IMG/VR virus record: IMGVR_UViG_3300009432_000036
Coordinates: 1-24,772 of that record
Source: a virus
DNA length: 24,772 nucleotides
Direction: 5' to 3' (one strand)
Below the pieces are notes generated by a model. The model was not told the DNA's origin, ran no database searches, and saw only the letters and a program-made list of their open reading frames with translations. Positions 13,382-20,341 of the stretch are shown here, piece by piece (within the stretch, counting starts at the first letter, position 1; every line of letters begins with the position of its first letter). A program made the position numbers and the translations under genes.

Positions 13382-14619
13382 AGTTTAAAAATCACACACC
13401 ATTAAACGAAGCGGCCAAGAATACTCACATGACGCATATCGAAGATTTAATTCTTGATGGTGGAGTTAAGGGGGCACGCCAAGCAATACTCGCATTACGG
13501 TCACTGCGAGATATGCTTTCCGGTAACACTAAATCTGCAGTAGATGTTACGGTTAAATGGGATGGTGCCCCCGCCGTCTTTGCTGGTATTGATCCTGGTG
13601 ACGGCCAGTTCTTTGTTGCCAAGAAAGGAATATTTAATGCTAACCCTAAGGTATATAAGTCACACGAGGACATCGATGCAGATACGTCTGGCGATCTATC
13701 TAAGAAACTTAAAGTTGCCTTTGATGAGTTATCTAAATTAGGAATCACTAATGTTATTCAGGGTGATTTCATGTTTGATCAAGGTGATTTAAAGAGTGAA
13801 ACTATTGACGGTCAGAAGATGACTGTGTTTCACCCTAACACAATTGCATATGCCGTACCAAAAGGAACACCATTAGAAAAAGAAATCAGTTCTGCCAAGA
13901 TCGGTATTGTATGGCATACAAGTTATTCCGGTGCTACATTTGAAACAATGAAGGCAGAGTTTGCTAGAGAGATTGTTCCCAAGTTAAAGAAATCCAAGAC
14001 TGTTTGGATGCAAGATGCTACTCTGCCAGATTTATCCGGTACTGTAACACTTACTGCTTCTGAGACAGAAGAACTTAATAAGAACCTATCTAGTGCTGGT
14101 AAGATATTCAAGACCATTGCATCATCTACACTAAAGGAACTTGAAAATAATAAAGAACTGAATCTTATTATCAATGTCTATAACAATAGAAAGGTTCGTG
14201 ACGGCCAAAGAGTTGCAGATACAAAGAAACATGCTACTGGTTTAATCATGTTTGTGAATGATAGATATGCAAAGGAGATTGACAAGCGCTCATCACAGAA
14301 GGGTAAAGATGTACAGATTAAGAAAAGAGACGAATTATTAAAGTTTTTTGATAAATCTAATCTTAAAAACTTACAATTAATCTTTGAATTACAGAATTTT
14401 GTTATAAATAGTAAATTAATTATTATAAATAAACTAAACAAACTAAGTAATATTGGTACGTTTGTTAAGACTAAATCCGGATTTAAGGTAACCAACCCAG
14501 AAGGTTTTGTTGCCATAGATCGAATGGAAGGTGGTGCTGTTAAACTTGTTGATAGAATGGAATTTTCTACTAACAACTTTAGCAAAGATATTATAAAAGG
14601 TTGGGATAATCCTAACTGA
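13375..14619 (+). CDS. Ligase-superfamily-like nucleotidyltransferase with head-targeting-like leader
   Basis: A 414-residue protein. The leader MLKFKNHTPLNE ends in LNE12 before AA, a good match to the T4 head-protease cleavage rule. VTVKWDGAPAVFAG (58-71) carries K61-x-D-G64, the lysine motif I of DNA/RNA ligases and capping enzymes. NVIQGDFMFD (126-135) fits motif III, PEGFVAIDR (375-383) fits motif IV, and AVKLVD (388-393) fits motif V with the second Lys missing. I recall this as a conserved marine T4-like phage family (DUF6267-like) without known function. The motifs suggest a covalent AMP- or GMP-lysine chemistry. It is different from the true DNA ligase at 9760. It could be a repair ligase packaged in the capsid, or an inactive structural relative. 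Confidence 0.65.
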   Translation: MLKFKNHTPLNEAAKNTHMTHIEDLILDGGVKGARQAILALRSLRDMLSGNTKSAVDVTVKWDGAPAVFAGIDPGDGQFFVAKKGIFNANPKVYKSHEDIDADTSGDLSKKLKVAFDELSKLGITNVIQGDFMFDQGDLKSETIDGQKMTVFHPNTIAYAVPKGTPLEKEISSAKIGIVWHTSYSGATFETMKAEFAREIVPKLKKSKTVWMQDATLPDLSGTVTLTASETEELNKNLSSAGKIFKTIASSTLKELENNKELNLIINVYNNRKVRDGQRVADTKKHATGLIMFVNDRYAKEIDKRSSQKGKDVQIKKRDELLKFFDKSNLKNLQLIFELQNFVINSKLIIINKLNKLSNIGTFVKTKSGFKVTNPEGFVAIDRMEGGAVKLVDRMEFSTNNFSKDIIKGWDNPN

Positions 14620-14646
14620 TTAATGGGTAACCAAGGATAATAAATT

Positions 14647-15000
14647 ATGTTAACGTTTCAACAATGGGCTGAAGCAGCTTCTGCAAAGACCAGAATGAAG
14701 ATGAAAATCGCCATGAAGAAAAACAAGGCGAAGATTGCCATTGGTCGCAAAAAGGCTGCTAAGAAATTAGCCTCACCCGAAAAACTCAAATCAAAAGCAG
14801 AAAAGCAAGCAAGGGGTCTTATGTTAAAGAAGATCCTCAAAGATCGTGACAAGTCCGATTTATCATTCTCTGCCCGTCAAGGCGTCGAAAAGCAACTAGA
14901 CAAGAAGAAAGGTGCAATTAAGAAACTTGCTAAGAAGTTGTTACCCAAAGTGAAGGCACAAGATAGAGCCAAATTAAAAAATAACAGTGGTGAAGAATAA
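14647..15000 (+). CDS. Lys-rich putative internal head protein
   Basis: A 117-residue protein with 31 Lys and 6 Arg, about a third of all residues. The N-terminus MLTFQQWAE before AA is very like the T4 internal-protein leader MKTYQEFIAE, with a predicted cleavage after E9. The rest is helical and basic (RMKMKIAMKKNKAKIAIGR, KKAAKKLASPEKLKSKAEK) with a mid-protein RDKSDLSFSARQGVEKQLDK. It resembles a conserved protein of marine T4-like phages. The charge suggests binding packaged DNA inside the head, as for the basic internal proteins of T4. It ends directly at the start of the next gene. Confidence 0.7.
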   Translation: MLTFQQWAEAASAKTRMKMKIAMKKNKAKIAIGRKKAAKKLASPEKLKSKAEKQARGLMLKKILKDRDKSDLSFSARQGVEKQLDKKKGAIKKLAKKLLPKVKAQDRAKLKNNSGEE

Positions 15001-16182
15001 ATGATTAAGAGTTTTGGAGAATATGTTACCGAAGAAAAAGGTGACGTTACCATTGTATTCGGTAGATTTAATCCACCTACGAGCGGCCACGAGAAATTAT
15101 TTGATACACTAAAGAAAGTATCAAGAAGTGGTGTGTATAGAATATATGCATCTAAGTCTCAAGACGCAAAGAAGAATCCACTCGACTTTAAAAATAAAGT
15201 AAAATTCCTAAGAAAGATGTTTCCTAAACATGCTCGTAACATCATGGCAGATCCTGATATTCGGACTGTTATAGATGTAGCACGGAAAGTATACGACCAA
15301 GGGTTTACCAGACTAACCATGGTTGCTGGTTCAGATAGAGTTAAAGAGTTTGAAATTCTATTAAACAAATATAACGGAGTTGAGGCCAGACACGGCTTCT
15401 ATCAATTCGAAGGTTCAATTAAAGTAATCTCTGCAGGTGAAAGAGATCCAGACAGTGATGAAGTATCAGGAATGTCTGCATCCAAATTACGAGCCGCTGC
15501 AGCAGATAATGATCTAAAATTATTTTCTAAGGGAATGCCAAGCAGCTATAAAGACTCTATGGCACTATTTAATGCAGTTAGAATGGGTATGGGTTTAAAA
15601 GAATCCAAGTCGTTCAGAACACATGTTGAATTACCTAAAGTATCCAATACAAGAGAGGATTATGTAGAGGGTAAACTGTATAAGGTAGGAGATCAAGTAG
15701 AGATTAAAGAAAGTGGTAAGATAGGTACAATTATTAATTGTGGAGCAAACTACCTTACACTATCATTATCAGAAGGTAATAAGACTAAGGTTTGGCTTGA
15801 TGCAGTTGCAACTGTTGCAGAAAAGACATACAGCGATATGAATGCTAAACAGAAAGCTGCCCATGATAAACCAAGAACTGACATGCCAAAAAGCAAACAC
15901 ACTAAGAAATTCAAAAAGAAATTCGGCGAAATGAAGAGTTTCACTGAACAATCACTAGAAGAAGCTGATGTCAAATCTGCTCTTCAGAAAAAAGCTGATA
16001 AGTCCGGAATGCCTTATTCTATTTTAAAGAAGGTATTTGATAGAGGGTTTGAGGCATGGAAGTCATCTCACCGACCAGGCACAAATCCCACTCAATGGGG
16101 ACTAGCTAGAGTCAATTCATTTGCAACCAAATCTCCCGGAACCTGGGGTAAAGCCGATAAAGACCTAGCGGCCAAAGTATAA
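15001..16182 (+). CDS. HxGH nucleotidyltransferase fused to a C-terminal domain, with N-terminal and internal head-targeting-like leaders
   Basis: A 393-residue, three-part protein. The leader MIKSFGEYVTE has a candidate cut after E11. A nucleotidyltransferase domain (15-195) shows FGRFNPPTSGHEKL with TSGH at 27-30 and GMSASKLR (157-164), equivalent to the ISASxxR motif. A KOW/SH3-like segment (about 226-270: KVGDQVEIKESGKIGTIIN) follows, then a Lys-rich linker. At 311 comes MKSFTEQSLEEA, itself a leader-like sequence with a cut site after E321. The last 70 residues (SALQKKADKSGMPYSILKKV, RGFEAWKSSHRPGTNPTQWG, ARVNSF) form a DUF5824-like domain I recall from marine and jumbo phages. The internal ATG at 15931 could also be a second start, but no good ribosome site precedes it. 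Confidence 0.75.
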   Translation: MIKSFGEYVTEEKGDVTIVFGRFNPPTSGHEKLFDTLKKVSRSGVYRIYASKSQDAKKNPLDFKNKVKFLRKMFPKHARNIMADPDIRTVIDVARKVYDQGFTRLTMVAGSDRVKEFEILLNKYNGVEARHGFYQFEGSIKVISAGERDPDSDEVSGMSASKLRAAAADNDLKLFSKGMPSSYKDSMALFNAVRMGMGLKESKSFRTHVELPKVSNTREDYVEGKLYKVGDQVEIKESGKIGTIINCGANYLTLSLSEGNKTKVWLDAVATVAEKTYSDMNAKQKAAHDKPRTDMPKSKHTKKFKKKFGEMKSFTEQSLEEADVKSALQKKADKSGMPYSILKKVFDRGFEAWKSSHRPGTNPTQWGLARVNSFATKSPGTWGKADKDLAAKV

Positions 16183-16197
16183 TAGGAAAATACAAAA

Positions 16198-16968
16198 ATG
16201 TTAAAATTTAAAGAATTAAGAATGAAGTCTGAACCGGTTGCAGAAGCAGCTGATCCTAACGTAGCAAAGGCCGTTCAAGGTTTAAATGATCTTGGTAATA
16301 AAATGAAAGGCCGAGATCAGAAAGACATAAGACGTATCGAAAAGCTATATAGATCTGGTAATAGTAAAGTATTTCAAGGTGCTATAAGAGCATTAGACAC
16401 TGACCTTAGAGATCAGGTTAAGGATATTTTTGATGCGCTAGGTATGGTTAAGAAAGGTGTTATTGAATCAGTTGAACTTGACGAAGGGTTTTCACCTAAA
16501 GAGATTAAAATGGCCATCGGAGTTGCATCAGATAAGCGTTATGCAGGTGGTAATATGTCTGGTGCAGTTAAAGCAATTGAAAAGATTAAAAAGGGTTTGT
16601 CTGATCACCCACAAGTTTCAGCAGTTCTAAAGAGACAGAACGAAGAGCTCGAAGAGTCAACTGCGGCATATGCTGCTTCACTTAACAAGATGGCTAAAGA
16701 TAAAGCACTAAAGCAACTATCTAAGAAAGATAGAGAGACCATTGCTAAATTGGCCGCTATGATGCAGTCTGCTAACGAGGCAGTATTAGAAGGTATGGAT
16801 AACTGGAGTGTTACTGTTGTTAAGCCAGTCAATAAGCTAAAGAAGGGAGATGAAGTAACTATCAAAGCTCGTAGCGCATTCGAGGCAATCAACAAAGCTA
16901 TTAAGTCTTGGAAAGATCCTGCACTGAAAGGCGCACCATCTTCTCACTTCAAGATCGTTAAAGTATAA
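16198..16968 (+). CDS. Multi-segment putative internal head protein
   Basis: A 256-residue protein with leader MLKFKELRMKSEPVAE (cut after E16, then AA). Three further [LIV]-x-E sites fall between what look like separate small domains: LDE96 before GFSPKEIKMAIG, LEE153 before STAAYAAS, and VLE198 before GMDNWSV. The segment 97-150 (EIKMAIGVASDKRYAGGNMS, AIEKIKKGLSDHPQVSAVLK) and the segment 154-198 (AAYAASLNKMAKDKALKQLS) resemble modules recalled from marine T4-like phages. If the head protease cuts these sites, one gene yields four or five capsid peptides. No enzymatic motif is seen. The stop overlaps the next start (TAATG). Confidence 0.6.
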   Translation: MLKFKELRMKSEPVAEAADPNVAKAVQGLNDLGNKMKGRDQKDIRRIEKLYRSGNSKVFQGAIRALDTDLRDQVKDIFDALGMVKKGVIESVELDEGFSPKEIKMAIGVASDKRYAGGNMSGAVKAIEKIKKGLSDHPQVSAVLKRQNEELEESTAAYAASLNKMAKDKALKQLSKKDRETIAKLAAMMQSANEAVLEGMDNWSVTVVKPVNKLKKGDEVTIKARSAFEAINKAIKSWKDPALKGAPSSHFKIVKV

Positions 16969-17213
16969 TGAAAGACTTTACTGAATATAGATTGCAATCA
17001 ACTCTGGATGAAGCACCTTTAGTAATGAAGGACGCTGATATGGTTGATGCACTATTTAAAAAAATCAAAGATGATATTTATGCTAATGCTAGAAAAGATC
17101 GGGATGAGAAAAACTGGCCGACTATTCAGACTCTTGCAAAACTAGCAGGATTCGGTGTTAGTAAAAACAATCAAACTAAGGGTAAATCATACAGGTACGA
17201 TTTGAAAAAATGA
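16968..17213 (+). CDS. Small putative internal head protein
   Basis: An 81-residue protein with leader MKDFTEYRLQSTLDE (cut after E15, then AP). The rest (VMKDADMVDALFKKIKDDIY..., DEKNWPTIQTLAKLAGFGVS) is charged and mostly helical, ending in KGKSYRYDLKK, a basic tail. No family is recognised. It overlaps both neighbours by 1-4 bases, as expected within the cluster. Confidence 0.6.
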   Translation: MKDFTEYRLQSTLDEAPLVMKDADMVDALFKKIKDDIYANARKDRDEKNWPTIQTLAKLAGFGVSKNNQTKGKSYRYDLKK

Positions 17214-17887
17214 TAAGCTTTAAAGAGGTAAGAGAAGGTGTTACTATAATGGAAGGTGTAAATGATCCTTCCATTTTTAAAGCAATCTTTCTCGCTGGCG
17301 GGCCAGGTGCCGGCAAGTCCTTTGTTGTAGGTAAGACTGCTCTACAAGCATTAGGATTTAAATTAATTAATTCAGATGATGCTTTTGAAAAGGGATTAAA
17401 AAAAGCAGGACTTACTACTGATCCAGATGACATTGCATCAGCACAGGCTCAAGACATAAGAGCAAAGGCAAAAGCTATTACTGGTAAGAAACTGCAGCTT
17501 GCTCTTCAAGGTAGAATGGGCATTGTCATTGACGGAACTGGCAAGAATTATCCCAAGATAAAAGGCCAGGTTGAATCATTAAGAAAACTTGGTTATGCAG
17601 TACAAATGATATTTGTGAACACTAATATAGAAACTGCTTTAGCTAGAAATGCAGAAAGGGATAGATCATTACCCGATTCCCTAGTTACAAAAATGTGGAA
17701 AGATGTACAACAGAATCTTGGTAAATTTCAAGGTTTGTTCCGTAACCGTATGATTATTGTTGATAACTCTAACGAATCAGATATAGACCAAGCAACATTA
17801 GAAGCATATAGAGATATCCAAAAGTGGGCAGCTAAGCCGCCAGAGAATTCCATTGCAGTAAAGTGGATAAAGGGCCAGAGAAAATGA
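17210..17887 (+). CDS. P-loop kinase (zeta-toxin-like) with head-targeting-like leader
   Basis: A 225-residue protein. Leader MISFKEVREGVTIME with a candidate cut after E15 (IME before G). IFLAGGPGAGKSFVVGK (26-42) is a Walker A box at 30-37, followed by LINSDDAFEKGLKKAGL (52-68), typical of small kinases and zeta-toxin-like ATPases. IVIDGTGKNYPKIKGQVESL holds the Walker B-like Asp, and ALARNAERDRSLP is a lid arginine region. The substrate may be a nucleotide, a polynucleotide end or a small metabolite; T4 Pnk-type repair is one possibility. Alternatives are a toxin-like kinase. It overlaps both neighbours by four bases (ATGA). Confidence 0.72.
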   Translation: MISFKEVREGVTIMEGVNDPSIFKAIFLAGGPGAGKSFVVGKTALQALGFKLINSDDAFEKGLKKAGLTTDPDDIASAQAQDIRAKAKAITGKKLQLALQGRMGIVIDGTGKNYPKIKGQVESLRKLGYAVQMIFVNTNIETALARNAERDRSLPDSLVTKMWKDVQQNLGKFQGLFRNRMIIVDNSNESDIDQATLEAYRDIQKWAAKPPENSIAVKWIKGQRK

Positions 17888-18258
17888 AAACATTTAAGAA
17901 TCACTTAGAGGGCTTTGGCCTATATGAGGGAGTTACCGTTCCTCTTGAATCTCCTATGATTGAGATTACAGAGGAACGGGAACCCGAACTCAATAAACCA
18001 AAGCGCTCAAGCGGCAAGAAGAAATATGTTGTTTACGTTAATAATCCTAAGACAGGTAATGTAAAGAAGATAGAGTTTGGTGACGAAAAGGGTGGTCTCA
18101 CAAGTAAAATTAATGATCCAGCGGCAGCTAAGTCATTTGCGGCGAGACATAATTGTGATACTAAAACAGATAAATTATCAGCAGGATACTGGGCATGCCG
18201 TCTGCCTAAGTATGCAAAAGCATTGGGGTTGAAAGGTGGTGGATCTTACTTTTGGTAA
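17884..18258 (+). CDS. Putative internal head/virion protein with conserved basic domain
   Basis: A 124-residue protein starting at ATG 17884 (ATGA overlap); an upstream in-frame ATG at 17863 lies inside the kinase gene. The leader MKTFKNHLEGFGLYE, with a cut after E15 before GV, is the closest here to the T4 form MKTYQEF. An acidic linker follows, then a compact domain from about 46: KKYVVYVNNPKTGNVKKIEF, SKINDPAAAKSFAARHNCD, DKLSAGYWACRLPKYAKALG. C91 and C105 may pair or bind metal. I recall this domain (DUF5872-like) in marine T4-like phages, where its role is not known. Its end overlaps the next gene by 23 bases. Confidence 0.65.
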   Translation: MKTFKNHLEGFGLYEGVTVPLESPMIEITEEREPELNKPKRSSGKKKYVVYVNNPKTGNVKKIEFGDEKGGLTSKINDPAAAKSFAARHNCDTKTDKLSAGYWACRLPKYAKALGLKGGGSYFW

Positions 18259-18511
18259 ACCGTATACAGTAGATACGGCAGGTAATGTTAGGACGTTTGA
18301 TCCGAATTTGGATGACGCTGAGTTCGTTTGGCACCGAGACAAGGAAGATCGGGAAATAGAAATACTAGAAGGTGATGGATGGCAGTTTCAGATAGATAAA
18401 TGTCTACCATGGCTTCTTACAAAGGGTATGGTATTTGACATAAGCAAATACGAATACCATAGACTAATACGGGGTGTTACTCCACTTAAATGCAAGGTTA
18501 TACTAAAATGA
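18236..18511 (+). CDS. Small cupin-like conserved phage protein
   Basis: A 91-residue protein starting at GTG 18236 (GTG 18239 is equally possible), overlapping the previous gene. FVWHRDKEDREIEILEGDGWQFQIDKCLP... and KGMVFDISKYEYHRLIRG form the alternating strand pattern of a cupin-type barrel: a WHRD near the first metal-site position and YHRL near the second. This type is frequent in marine phages without a known activity. There is no leader of the head-targeting type. Its stop overlaps the next start (ATGA). Confidence 0.6.
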   Translation: MVDLTFGKPYTVDTAGNVRTFDPNLDDAEFVWHRDKEDREIEILEGDGWQFQIDKCLPWLLTKGMVFDISKYEYHRLIRGVTPLKCKVILK

Positions 18512-18807
18512 CGACAGCTAACGACTACCGGCAGGATGCTGCAGCTAGGATGGAACGGATTGAAGATAAGATTGATCAAATGTCTGATGCCATTATAGCT
18601 CTGGCTAGAGCAGAAGAGAAAATTACTACTTTAACATCTTTTGGTAAGCAGCAGGCGGAACAAACTTTAACTCTTATAAATAGAGTTGATAGAATAGAAA
18701 ACTTGGTTGTGCAGAATGCTACAACCGTAAACATAATTAATAAAATATTCTGGGTAGTCATAACAGCCATGGTGGCTGGGGTTACAGGAATGCTATTTTT
18801 ACAATAG
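18508..18807 (+). CDS. Coiled-coil protein with C-terminal membrane helix
   Basis: A 99-residue protein starting at ATG 18508 (ATGA overlap); an in-frame ATG at 18490 would add six residues. The N-terminal 70 residues are a heptad-like helix (AARMERIEDKIDQMSDAI, LINRVDRIENLV). A C-terminal membrane segment (IINKIFWVVITAMVAGVTGMLFL, about 75-98) follows. The shape resembles XhlA-type proteins that sit with holins in Bacillus phages, and other tail-anchored phage proteins. A lysis or membrane-attachment role is possible, but the lysis-type genes lie 2 kb downstream. Confidence 0.6.
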   Translation: MTTANDYRQDAAARMERIEDKIDQMSDAIIALARAEEKITTLTSFGKQQAEQTLTLINRVDRIENLVVQNATTVNIINKIFWVVITAMVAGVTGMLFLQ

Positions 18808-18816
18808 GAGATAAAG

Positions 18817-19350
18817 ATGGAAATCCAAGATTTGGAAACACTGAGCATTGCTGCAGCAGTAAGTAATGTACTTGAAGGTAAAGTAAAAGAGGAAGAAGCA
18901 AGTTATCCTCACAAAATGTATGATCCCGAAACTGGTAAAGCAGTAACGGTTAAGGATGAAGCAGAACATGAGAAGTATAACAAGATGGGTTATGTTCATG
19001 ATAAGCCTAATCTTGAATCAGATGATGAGCCAGAGAAAGATGATGAGGAAGTAACTACTTCTGAAGCAGTCGTTGGTACTGGTGAGAAAGAATTTAAGGC
19101 TAAACATAAAGTCAAGAAATCTGGCAAATTGGGTAATGATGAAACTATCACCAAGGAAACTAAAGATGACGAAGAAGATGAAGAAGAAGTTGATGAAGCT
19201 TCAGAGAAGCAAAAGAAATATCAAGCATTCTTCCAGAAAGCATTAAAGAAATTTGGTGCTAAATCTCCTTCTGAACTTGATAAGGAAAAGCGCAAAGAAT
19301 TCTTTAATTATGTTGATAAGAACTATCAGGCAGATTCAGAGGAAGATTAA
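18817..19350 (+). CDS. Acidic multi-domain putative head core protein
   Basis: A 177-residue acidic protein. Its first part MEIQDLETLSIAAAVSNVLE ends in VLE20 before GK, a candidate head-protease site although the leader differs from its neighbours. A small domain at 29-64 (SYPHKMYDPETGKAVTVKDE, HEKYNKMGYVHDK) is followed by a long Asp/Glu linker, VDE127 before AS (second candidate site), and a C-terminal domain (KYQAFFQKALKKFGAKSPSE, KEFFNYVDKNYQ). The acidic, segmental layout is like prohead core (scaffold) proteins that are cut up during maturation. It has a strong ribosome site, TAGGAGAT (18805-18812). Confidence 0.6.
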   Translation: MEIQDLETLSIAAAVSNVLEGKVKEEEASYPHKMYDPETGKAVTVKDEAEHEKYNKMGYVHDKPNLESDDEPEKDDEEVTTSEAVVGTGEKEFKAKHKVKKSGKLGNDETITKETKDDEEDEEEVDEASEKQKKYQAFFQKALKKFGAKSPSELDKEKRKEFFNYVDKNYQADSEED

Positions 19351-19362
19351 TCAAGTAACCAC

Positions 19363-19386
19363 TATCCTTTGAAGGGTATATATAAT
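19363..19386 (+). other. Small hairpin followed by a lone TATAAT
   Basis: TATCC (19363-19367) can pair with GGGTA (19374-19378) around a 6-base loop, followed by TATAAT (19381-19386) just before the ATG at 19389. No -35 box is present, so neither a terminator nor a promoter is established. It marks the only non-coding gap (38 bases) in this part of the cluster. Confidence 0.25.
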
Positions 19387-19388
19387 AT

Positions 19389-19760
19389 ATGATGAAAATA
19401 TTTGACCAGTTGACGCATAGAAACTTTAAATTATATGCTGCACACTTTTATAACAATCCAGAATGCACGGATGTTGAAGAGTTCAAGGAAGATGTAAGTA
19501 GGTTTAAATACATAAAGCGCTTGCTGAGTCGCTATGAAGCACATAGTGATTTACAGGAGCGCTTAATATTAAACCATTTAATTGTATTATATAATGTCTT
19601 TGGTATTGAAGCAGCAAATAGAATGCTGTGGTTTAAAATAGACGAAAATCAGTGGACGTATATTAAACCGTTCCTAGTGTTTTTGAACTATTTGCCGATA
19701 GATGAAAAAGTAGAGGTTCCGCTGGATCCTCAAATAATAGAGAGGTTGAGAAGTCTATAA
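19389..19760 (+). CDS. Conserved hypothetical protein
   Basis: A 123-residue, helix-rich protein (MMKIFDQLTHRNFKLYAAHFY..., RFKYIKRLLSRYEAHSDLQE, ILNHLIVLYNVFGIEAANRM). ATG 19392 is an alternative start. It is very like a protein that I recall as widely conserved in T4-like marine phages, placed near head and tail genes, with no assigned role. There is no leader or membrane segment. Its stop overlaps the next start (TAATG), and the two probably act together. Confidence 0.6.
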   Translation: MMKIFDQLTHRNFKLYAAHFYNNPECTDVEEFKEDVSRFKYIKRLLSRYEAHSDLQERLILNHLIVLYNVFGIEAANRMLWFKIDENQWTYIKPFLVFLNYLPIDEKVEVPLDPQIIERLRSL

Positions 19761-20341
19761 TGGGATTGATTTCACGCACAGGTGATTTATTTTACGCATT
19801 TAGGTTCCTAAGAACCCTCACTAAGCCGTGGGATCAAATGGAAGCATTTGACTTAGGTATCATTGATGCAGACGGAAAGGTCATTAAGAAAGCAAAGGAC
19901 CTAAGTACTCCAGAAGAAAAATCTGCATATACAGTATTCCATAGACTAGTATTTAATATTAAGCGACTACTGAATAAACTACCATTTGGTAAATCTAAGT
20001 TGGCATCTTATGCGGCCGCTCTGTTTCTAATTAAAGAAAACACAGGGTTAACCGAAGATGAAATCAGAAAGGTTATGTCAGAAGTATTGGATGACATAGA
20101 ATCCCTAGAAGAAGCTACATGGTTCCAAGAAGATAGTAAACTAAAACCAGGCAAGTATAAACTCACTCAGGAAGTTGCGTCACCTGCTACAGGCGAGATA
20201 GTTGCATTCCCTAAAGATCTCATCGAAGTTAAAGAGTTTCTTGAACCACAGGCAAGGTTATTTAATCAAAATATCTATGAGGTAACCCACTGCAAGACTG
20301 GATTAAAGTTATACATAACTAATGGAGAAATAAAAAGATGA
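19760..20341 (+). CDS. Conserved hypothetical virion-cluster protein with internal protease-like site
   Basis: A 193-residue protein in two parts. Residues 1-95 (GLISRTGDLFYAFRFLRTLT, DAFxLGIID-type stretch, HRLVFNIKRLLNKLPFGKSK, SYAAALFLIKENTG) form a conserved helical domain I recall from marine T4-like phages, without function. SLEE118 before ATWFQ is a candidate head-protease cut. Residues 126-193 (KLKPGKYKLTQEVASPATGE, EVTHCKTGLKLYITNGEIKR) form a small beta domain. The two-part layout with a cut site between parts matches other genes in this cluster. It overlaps its neighbours by one and four bases. Confidence 0.6.
   Translation: MGLISRTGDLFYAFRFLRTLTKPWDQMEAFDLGIIDADGKVIKKAKDLSTPEEKSAYTVFHRLVFNIKRLLNKLPFGKSKLASYAAALFLIKENTGLTEDEIRKVMSEVLDDIESLEEATWFQEDSKLKPGKYKLTQEVASPATGEIVAFPKDLIEVKEFLEPQARLFNQNIYEVTHCKTGLKLYITNGEIKR

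Noticed and set aside
13544-13741. Second-frame + strand ORF inside the ligase-like gene
   Set aside because: It overlaps the conserved KWDG region in the real frame, with no supporting motif.
14403-14431. Two TATAAATA motifs (14403 and 14424) as late promoters for the gene at 14647
   Set aside because: They lie inside an AT-rich coding stretch over 200 bases before the gene. The same motif also occurs inside replication genes (341, 7553, 24634), so it is not informative alone.
18675-18682. TATAAATA as a late promoter for the acidic protein at 18817
   Set aside because: It is inside the preceding gene and about 135 bases away. It is possible but not distinguishable from chance by eye.
19381-19386. 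TATAAT before the gene at 19389 as a promoter
   Set aside because: No -35 box at 16-18 bases and no extended -10, and the start would fall at or after the ATG.
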